Assembly: GCF_039522605.1 (NCBI RefSeq)
Contig: NZ_BAAADS010000025.1
Coordinates: 537,886 to 601,885 of the forward strand
Direction: 5' to 3'
From: Lentibacillus siamensis
GTDB taxonomy: Bacteria; Bacillota; Bacilli; Bacillales; Amphibacillaceae
DNA length: 64,000 bases
In this document: positions 58,936 to 64,000 of the stretch, in pieces
Layout: every line of letters starts with the position of its first letter
Position numbering within the stretch: position 1 is the first letter of the stretch
Translations under genes and position numbers: made by a program
The notes under the pieces: generated by a model
Seen by the model: only the letters and a program-made list of their open reading frames with translations
The model's database searches: none
Told to the model about the DNA's origin: nothing

Positions 58936-59874
58936 TCACGATGAGGTCCATTGACCGCCATTCACATGCAGTGTTTGCCCGGTGACAAAGCGGGAGTCAT
59001 CAGATGCGAGGTAGACAAACGTAGGGGCCACTTCAAATGGCTGGCCTTGACGTTCCATCGGATTAGGGGCCTGGGTAACAACATCCGCTGAGAAACTTGC
59101 CGGAATAAGCGGTGTCCAGATCCGCCCGGGGGCAATCGCATTCACACGGATTCCCTGATCGACAATATTATTGGCGAGTGCGCGTGTGAAGCCGACAATG
59201 GCACCTTTTGTTGCGGTATAATCAATCAACTGGTCATTCCCTTCATACGCCACTACCGAAGATGTATTAATGATGGAACAGCCTGCCGTTAAATGTGGGA
59301 GTGCCGCTCGTGTCGTGTAAAAATGCGAATAAATGTTAACTTTGAATGTATCATCAAATTGTTCATCAGAAATATCGAGCAGACTCAATTGCTGAAACTG
59401 GATGCCAACATGATTACACAGGACGTCAAGCTTCCCGAATGCTTCGACCGTATTATCCACGATGTCAATACATTGCTGCTTGTTTCGCAGGTCACCGGGC
59501 AATAAAAGACAATGCTGCCCGAGTCCCTCAATTATGTCTTTAGTCCGCCATGCGTCTTTATGTTCATCCAAATAAGCAATCGCCACATCAGCACCTTCTT
59601 TAGCGAAAGCAATTGCTGCTGCTGCACCTATTCCACTGTCTCCACCTGTAATCAGGGCAACTTTTCCGTTTAGTTTACCGCTCCCTAGGTAATTCGGGTT
59701 ATCAACAATAGGCCTGGGGACCATACATTCCTCAACACCCGGTTGACGCAGCTGACGTTGTTCCGGAACTGTAATCGGAACATCCTCGTAACGCGTGATT
59801 TTTCCGTAATTGGGATACATCGGATATGTTGGATCATGATGATTTTCCTTAAAATTGCGCTTTTCTTGTGACAT
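58936..59874 (-). CDS. SDR-family oxidoreductase, YhdF/YhxC-like
   Basis: 312 residues, ATG at 59874 after GGGAGG. A 60-residue N-terminal extension precedes the Rossmann fold with ITGGDSGIGAAAAIAF near 74-90 (cofactor site) and NHVG. The catalytic Ser-Tyr-Lys is seen in TSSVVAY and DYTATKGA near 205-225. This extended class in Bacillaceae is often stress-inducible. It reduces or oxidises an aldehyde, ketone or alcohol; the substrate is unknown. It stands alone on the minus strand. Confidence 0.92.
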   Translation of the reverse strand: MSQEKRNFKENHHDPTYPMYPNYGKITRYEDVPITVPEQRQLRQPGVEECMVPRPIVDNPNYLGSGKLNGKVALITGGDSGIGAAAAIAFAKEGADVAIAYLDEHKDAWRTKDIIEGLGQHCLLLPGDLRNKQQCIDIVDNTVEAFGKLDVLCNHVGIQFQQLSLLDISDEQFDDTFKVNIYSHFYTTRAALPHLTAGCSIINTSSVVAYEGNDQLIDYTATKGAIVGFTRALANNIVDQGIRVNAIAPGRIWTPLIPASFSADVVTQAPNPMERQGQPFEVAPTFVYLASDDSRFVTGQTLHVNGGQWTSS

Positions 59875-60033
59875 AGGCAGCCTCCCAGAAAAAATAATAT
59901 CTGTTTACGTTATGTCACCCTGATGTCAATTGTGCATGACCGAATTCCGGCAGAAAAATTCTCCATGAACGGTCCCATATTCGGCAATAATTGAATACAG
60001 TGATGGTGATAAACGTCCAAGGAGGTTAGCACG

Positions 60034-60207
60034 ATGCAAGATTGTCTGTATCATCCTACAGTTGAACTTTTGCTCATTAACCAATCCAATGAGGAAGTGC
60101 AATTACTGTACAATACCAATGCATCCACATGGTCCATGCCCAAAATAGGCCCAAGACCGCCGTATTACACAAACCCGCGCTACGTGAACTATTATCCGGT
60201 AATATAG
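60034..60207 (+). CDS. Small Pro/Tyr-rich protein of unknown function
   Basis: 57 residues from an ATG at 60034 behind an excellent AAGGAGG site. The sequence starts MQDCLYHPTVELLLINQ and ends rich in Pro, Tyr and Asn (PRPPYYTNPRYVNYYP). It is not a family I know. The perfect ribosome site and clean stop favour a real gene; the composition resembles small spore-associated proteins, but that is a guess. Confidence 0.55.
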   Translation: MQDCLYHPTVELLLINQSNEEVQLLYNTNASTWSMPKIGPRPPYYTNPRYVNYYPVI

Positions 60208-60231
60208 ACGTGTTGAAACAGGAACTTCATT

Positions 60232-60519
60232 CTACTGCTCAACCAGCCATAAGATAAATTCCAGTTCCTTATTGGTCAGTTTCCGGTTTAATTTATGTTC
60301 AAATTCCTTAACGAGTTCATCATAGCGAGCACTGCCACCCATGATCTCACTGGAGTGTCTGCCATTACCCCAGCCTCTTACCAATGGAATCATGGAGTGG
60401 TAGTCACTCATTACTTTTTCGTAATTGTACTCGTCCGATAGTTTGCTGTATACCAACCTGCTGCAAGATATCAAACTCCCCTTTCTGTGTTCAATATTCA
60501 AGTCAAACCGCCTGATCAA
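60232..60519 (-). CDS. Hypothetical protein
   Basis: 95 residues. I do not recognise it. The last 60 residues look like real protein (VRGWGNGRHSSEIMGGSARYDELVKEFEHKL then LTNKELEFILWLVEQ), with a helical end. The start is unclear: the ATG at 60519 has no ribosome site and an AAAGGGGAG lies inside, so the true start may be a downstream TTG or ATG. Confidence 0.5.
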   Translation of the reverse strand: MIRRFDLNIEHRKGSLISCSRLVYSKLSDEYNYEKVMSDYHSMIPLVRGWGNGRHSSEIMGGSARYDELVKEFEHKLNRKLTNKELEFILWLVEQ

Positions 60520-60671
60520 CCGATTGAAAAGAAAGCTATCAGCTAAATGCAGGTCCCCTTTTTAAAAATATGAAATTTATGGAATCCATGCAACCTGAAC
60601 TGCTTATGGGGAAATAAAAAGAATGTGGAGTCGAATTTTTTCTGCTTTTATAGCGGCTTTCCCAAAAATAA

Positions 60672-60893
60672 TCACAACGTATGATTCCCGAATCCATCCC
60701 GAAACCAATAATCCTCTGCATCTTTAAACAAGTGAACCACTTGATTCGTGTTCGTATCGTAAAAAAATATGATATAGTCCTCCGACCGATCCATCACCTT
60801 CAAACCATATGGAAGCGTCGGATAGGGAAAAACAGCAATCTTTTCAACCTCTATTAAATCTTTTATACCATGTAAAACTGCTTTATAAGACAC
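60672..60893 (-). CDS. Hypothetical small protein
   Basis: 73 residues from a GTG at 60893 with GGGAGG about ten bases before it. The opening helix (SYKAVLHGIKDLIEVEKIAVFPYP) and a beta-rich second half (DYIIFFYDTNTNQVVHLF) look like a compact globular domain. No family is recognised. Confidence 0.5.
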   Translation of the reverse strand: MSYKAVLHGIKDLIEVEKIAVFPYPTLPYGLKVMDRSEDYIIFFYDTNTNQVVHLFKDAEDYWFRDGFGNHTL

Positions 60894-61038
60894 TTCACGA
60901 TAATCCTCCCATCTTTTGGTGTGTCACTGTTTGTTTTCCCCAGACACATAAATGTAATCTTGATTCGACAAACTTAGTGCACAGTTGAACATCTTTTCAT
61001 ACATCAAGCAGTCAAAATACTCTATTAAAGGGGCTTGA

Positions 61039-61575
61039 TCATTCCTCTGTATTCTGGCTATCTTCCCGCTGCTTCCTTTTTTCGACAAACATTTCTATCA
61101 AATGACCAAGACCAGCACCAATGATTCCGAGAAAAACACCGCTAAAAACCGGAGCATCCAGAAATTGCAGCATCTTAACCTTTAAATGAATGTGGGCTGT
61201 GAGTCCAATGTTCATCCCGGCAGTCAATCCAAAAAAGAGCCCGGTAAAATAAACCTTCTTCAATTCCGTATCATACTTATGTCTGTGCCTGATAGCCATT
61301 GCCTTATTGTAGGCCTGCCACATGGAAAATGCGAAAACGGATGGATAAAACAATCCCCATTCATAGTTTATGATTTCATGTGCTTTTGCAAAATCTCCAT
61401 GGAATGAATGCATCAATGCTATATTTAAATTAGAATATAAATTCAGGACAATTTCCCAGGTAATCAGCAGAAGCCCGAGCAAGTAATCCCGATTATACAA
61501 TTGTCCGAATCCCGGCAAAGCAAATGACCAAAGCATTGCAGTCACAGGAGATTTATAGATGTCAGCTTTTTTCAT
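61039..61575 (-). CDS. Membrane protein of unknown function
   Basis: 178 residues with four or five predicted membrane segments. The N-terminal ALPGFGQLYNRDYLLGLLL resembles TM2-type membrane proteins, and GTGAGLG-like turns occur near the end (GVFLGIIGAGLGHLIEM). The start ATG overlaps the stop of the upstream gene (ATGA), so it is translated together with the CBO0543-like gene set. No enzymatic motif is seen. Confidence 0.7.
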   Translation of the reverse strand: MKKADIYKSPVTAMLWSFALPGFGQLYNRDYLLGLLLITWEIVLNLYSNLNIALMHSFHGDFAKAHEIINYEWGLFYPSVFAFSMWQAYNKAMAIRHRHKYDTELKKVYFTGLFFGLTAGMNIGLTAHIHLKVKMLQFLDAPVFSGVFLGIIGAGLGHLIEMFVEKRKQREDSQNTEE

Positions 61576-61862
61576 TCAGGTCCTTCTTTCATAAGGGTAT
61601 TCACGTTGTAAAACTGGAAAACAAACCGAATCAGATAATCTGCAAACAGAATGCTGATGTTCATTTTTTTTCCGAAAATTTGTGAAGGATATCGAATTAG
61701 CTTATGGGCCGTAGCAAATAAGTCCATCATGCCTGATAAAAACCCGGCAAGCAAAAAGACAATGGTCCAGTCTTTACGCGGACCCTTGTTGAACCATATA
61801 GGAATCATTACCAAACCGAGCAATGTTAAAAAACCAAGAAAACCTTTTTCCTTCTGTTTCAT
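61572..61862 (-). CDS. Small membrane protein, CBO0543-like
   Basis: 96 residues from the ATG at 61862, preceded by GGGAGG. KGPRKDWTIVFLLAGFLSGMMDLF gives the main membrane segment. It may be a shortened paralogue of the next upstream CBO0543 protein, but only the general layout suggests that. Confidence 0.6.
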   Translation of the reverse strand: MKQKEKGFLGFLTLLGLVMIPIWFNKGPRKDWTIVFLLAGFLSGMMDLFATAHKLIRYPSQIFGKKMNISILFADYLIRFVFQFYNVNTLMKEGPE

Positions 61863-61880
61863 TATTTCCTCCCGCAAAAC

Positions 61881-62444
61881 TTATTTATCCAAAGAAAGCC
61901 GCTCAAACGATTCTCTTTTGGTCAGCCAGTCGCAAAACATATAAATAATGGCATAAATCGGGATTGAGAATATAGATATCCATCCGGTCATTACATAGTA
62001 ACCGGCCCAAACAAAAATCGGCTCACCGATGAACGCAGCCAGCAGACCGTAGATAATTCCCTTCTTCCAGATGGCAATATGCGGTTTTACCTGTATTAAG
62101 AACATGATGGTCACAGGCAGCAGGGAATAGTGAAAAGGTGACCATGACGGAAACGATGGAAAGACTTTACCGGTGTAATGCCACAAACCAAGGGATGTCC
62201 CGATGTAGTCAAAAGTCATGCCAATGATGATGGAAAACAGACCAGCGTATAATAACCGGTGTGTACTGTCTTTTTTATGATAAAAAATCCAGCATATCCA
62301 TGGGAGAATGGTAAGGATAGCGGCAATCCACCAATCCCAATGGAGAAAAATATGGTCCAGCCAAAATTGCGATAATTCATCATGAAGCTGATCAAACCGG
62401 TCAAAGAAACGTTCCATTACTTCTTGTTGTTGTTCTTTATCCAT
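61881..62444 (-). CDS. CBO0543-family membrane protein
   Basis: 187 residues, ATG at 62444 behind AAAGGAG. Five predicted membrane segments, with the family-like features HWDWWIAAILTILPWICWIFY near 38-58 and WSPFHYSLLPVTIMFLIQVKP near 104-124. CBO0543 proteins are common in spore-formers and of unknown role. First gene of a three-gene unit with the two membrane proteins downstream. Confidence 0.75.
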   Translation of the reverse strand: MDKEQQQEVMERFFDRFDQLHDELSQFWLDHIFLHWDWWIAAILTILPWICWIFYHKKDSTHRLLYAGLFSIIIGMTFDYIGTSLGLWHYTGKVFPSFPSWSPFHYSLLPVTIMFLIQVKPHIAIWKKGIIYGLLAAFIGEPIFVWAGYYVMTGWISIFSIPIYAIIYMFCDWLTKRESFERLSLDK

Positions 62445-62685
62445 TCCGTTCTCCTTTTTTCTGATAGGATTTGCAGCCAGGAGAACTTTTATGCAGCAAC
62501 AGATGTGTACTCGAATTCCTGCTGCTCGAAACTCACCTCGTAAAGTTAATCAAATAAATTGATGTGTTCCATGACTGCAGAAATTTCCTAATGCTGGAAC
62601 CCGATGGTGTTAAGGAATGTTTTTTCATAAATAATGGGTTATTGTACATAATAACGTTAACTAACTTAATCAGAGAGGGATTATT

Positions 62686-63705
62686 ATGAGCGATGAGAAA
62701 ATTCACTTAACATCTTCGGAAATTGCGTCACTTTGGACCGCTTATATGAATGACAGTATGGCAAAATGTATTTTGGGATTTATGTTGCAACATATCCAGG
62801 ATCCTGAAATTAAACCGATGGTACAGGAAACATACGATATTTCGTGCGCTCATCTTGACAAATTAACAGCTATCTTTAAAGACGAACAGTACAGTATTCC
62901 GAATGGTTTTAATGAACAAGATGTGAATATGGATGCACCCTGGCTGTTCACGGACACTTTTTGCCTTACCTACGTCAATCATATGGCGAACGTTGGAATG
63001 CTTACATATAGCGGAACGGTTGCATTGAGCTATCGGGAGGATATATGCACGTATTTTTCACAGGCGTTACATGAGACCAATACCCTTTACACGAAATCAC
63101 TAAAAATTGCGCTCCATAAAGGGATAAATTCACGGCCGCCTTACATTGAGGTTCCCAAAGAAACAGATTTTGTGGACAGTAAAAAATATATGAGCGGTCT
63201 GAATCCATTGAGCAGCAAGCGTCCGTTAAATGCTGTTGAGATCTCCTATTTGTATATGAACATTACAACAAATTCCATAGGGTTAAAGTTGTGCCTCGCC
63301 TTCGCACAAACCTCACCATCAAAGGAGGTACAGGAATTTATGCTGCGTGGCAAACGGGTGTCCAGTAGACATATTAAAACGTTCGTTTCCACGTTGATGA
63401 AGGATGATATTCAGGCTCCCCATGTACCTGATGTTGCCGTAAGTGATTCCACAACCAAAACCTTTTCCGATAAACTAATGATGTTTCACGTATCCCTTTT
63501 AACTGCAGCCGGAATAGGTAACTATGCCACCGCACTGGCAGCCAGCCAACGGACAGACCTGGTACTCAATTACGAGCGGTTATCGCTGGAAGTCAGCGGA
63601 CTCGCCAAGACGGGCGCTGATATTATGATTAAAAATAACTGGCTGGAGCAGCCGCCAGGGATCAAGGACAGGGAAAAGCTGGCGCGGAATAAAAGGCAGA
63701 GTTGA
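62686..63705 (+). CDS. DUF3231-family protein
   Basis: 339 residues, ATG at 62686 after AGAGAGGG. It consists of two tandem copies of a four-helix, ferritin-like unit (about 8-165 and 175-330), each starting with LTSSEIASLWTAYM- or LNAVEISYLYMNIT-type sequence. DUF3231 proteins occur in Bacillaceae and are linked with spore coats and surface proteins. No metal ligands can be assigned with certainty. It ends with its own terminator. Confidence 0.85.
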   Translation: MSDEKIHLTSSEIASLWTAYMNDSMAKCILGFMLQHIQDPEIKPMVQETYDISCAHLDKLTAIFKDEQYSIPNGFNEQDVNMDAPWLFTDTFCLTYVNHMANVGMLTYSGTVALSYREDICTYFSQALHETNTLYTKSLKIALHKGINSRPPYIEVPKETDFVDSKKYMSGLNPLSSKRPLNAVEISYLYMNITTNSIGLKLCLAFAQTSPSKEVQEFMLRGKRVSSRHIKTFVSTLMKDDIQAPHVPDVAVSDSTTKTFSDKLMMFHVSLLTAAGIGNYATALAASQRTDLVLNYERLSLEVSGLAKTGADIMIKNNWLEQPPGIKDREKLARNKRQS

Positions 63706-63717
63706 GCGGGCTTGTTT

Positions 63718-63761
63718 AAAAGTGTGGTCTTGTTAAAGACTGCACTTTTTAGATTTTTTTA
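63718..63761 (+). terminator. Terminator of the DUF3231 gene
   Basis: AAAAGTGTGGTCTT and AAGACTGCACTTTT form a 14-pair stem (two G-T pairs) followed by TTTTTTT. Confidence 0.85.
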
Positions 63762-63770
63762 AGTTGAAAA

Positions 63771-63822
63771 TCGAGCATATATGTGCTGTTTTCGAGCATA
63801 TCAGTCCTAAAATCGGGCATAT
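63771..63822. repeat. Three-unit array, core TCGAGCATAT every 21 bp
   Basis: TCGAGCATAT at 63771, TCGAGCATAT at 63792 and TCGGGCATAT at 63813 are spaced by exactly 21 and 21 bases, beginning about 10 bases after the terminator T-run. The intervening bases differ. Confidence 0.8.
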
Positions 63823-63832
63823 CAATTGATAT

Positions 63833-64000
63833 TGTCCCTATAAAATAGACAGTTTTAAAATCGTGCAACCATAATGTTAATTTTATTAATGGGGGCGATG
63901 ATTTATGGGAACGAAAAAGTATTCATATGACGATAAAGTGCAAGTAGTTAAGAAATTTATGGAGGGGTACCCCTCCAGCCGATTGGTGAAAGAATTTAAG
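63833..64000 (+). mobile_element. Left end of an IS3-family-like element with partial OrfA
   Basis: TGTCCCTATAAAATAGACAG at 63833 looks like an IS3-type terminal repeat. From the ATG at 63905, behind GGGGGCGATG, the frame reads YSYDDKVQVVKKFMEGYPSSRLVKEF to the window edge: the helix-turn-helix of an IS3/IS150 OrfA, 32 codons seen. It borders the last array unit, so it may have inserted into or beside it. The element's right end and catalytic part are outside the window. Confidence 0.75.

Overview
The window looks like chromosome from a low-GC Gram-positive of the family Bacillaceae, possibly a halotolerant genus such as Virgibacillus, Lentibacillus or Oceanobacillus. The evidence is AGGAGG-type ribosome sites, frequent GTG and TTG starts, and Bacillaceae families (SinI, YozQ/DUF4025, FbpB-like, DUF3231, DUF3889, DUF1360, CBO0543, NERD). 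The genus is inference. Most genes in the first 44 kb lie on the minus strand.

1-19.3 kb is a defence island. A minus-strand operon reads brxF, brxC, a PglX-type methyltransferase, pglZ, an unrecognised gene and a SNF2 helicase, which is the content of a type 3 BREX phage-defence system. The helicase is cut by an in-frame TGA and the rest of the frame continues open. A SF1 helicase, cut by the window edge, follows after a gap with a large inverted repeat and diverged direct repeats. Upstream, convergent to each other, are a NUDIX hydrolase and a PLD-helicase-DUF3427 protein, which may be a second defence module.

19.3-28.6 kb starts with relics, including a frameshifted holin-like type I toxin, and a small FbpB-like gene. 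Then comes a nine-gene sugar operon: LacI regulator, 6-phospho-3-hexuloisomerase, KDPG aldolase, TRAP transporter (P, Q, M), ribose-5-phosphate isomerase, KDG-type kinase and hexulose-phosphate synthase. It has a readable promoter, two overlapping palindromic operators and a terminator. It would import a sugar acid, process it through KDG/KDPG, and link it to the pentose and ribulose-monophosphate pools.

28.6-44.8 kb holds a NERD protein, DUF1360 and DUF3889 proteins, a 35-unit minisatellite, and an eight-gene operon: secreted membrane protein, ABC ATPase and permease, coiled-coil membrane protein, MoxR ATPase, DUF58 and two VWA proteins. This resembles the MoxR/Bat type of envelope complex.

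44.8-53.2 kb is a complete 8376-bp Tn3-family transposon of the Tn4430 type. It has about 37-bp terminal inverted repeats, an ATGTT target duplication, TnpA, a TnpI-type tyrosine recombinase with its resolution site, and a cargo of sigma factor, membrane protein, ABC transporter and secreted protein. It interrupts an already truncated Uma2-family gene, whose two pieces join in frame once the element is removed.

53.4-64 kb contains endonuclease IV, small genes, an orphan SinI homologue, an unusual protein fusing a catalytically degenerate alpha/beta-hydrolase domain to a SARP-like DNA-binding region, a LOG protein, a short-chain dehydrogenase, membrane proteins, DUF3231, and the left end of an IS3-like element.

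The most unusual pattern is a set of four intergenic arrays with unrelated core motifs but the same spacing of about 21 bp (31.1, 44.5, 58.85 and 63.77 kb). Each lies just 3' of a gene and, in three cases, next to a terminator-like hairpin.
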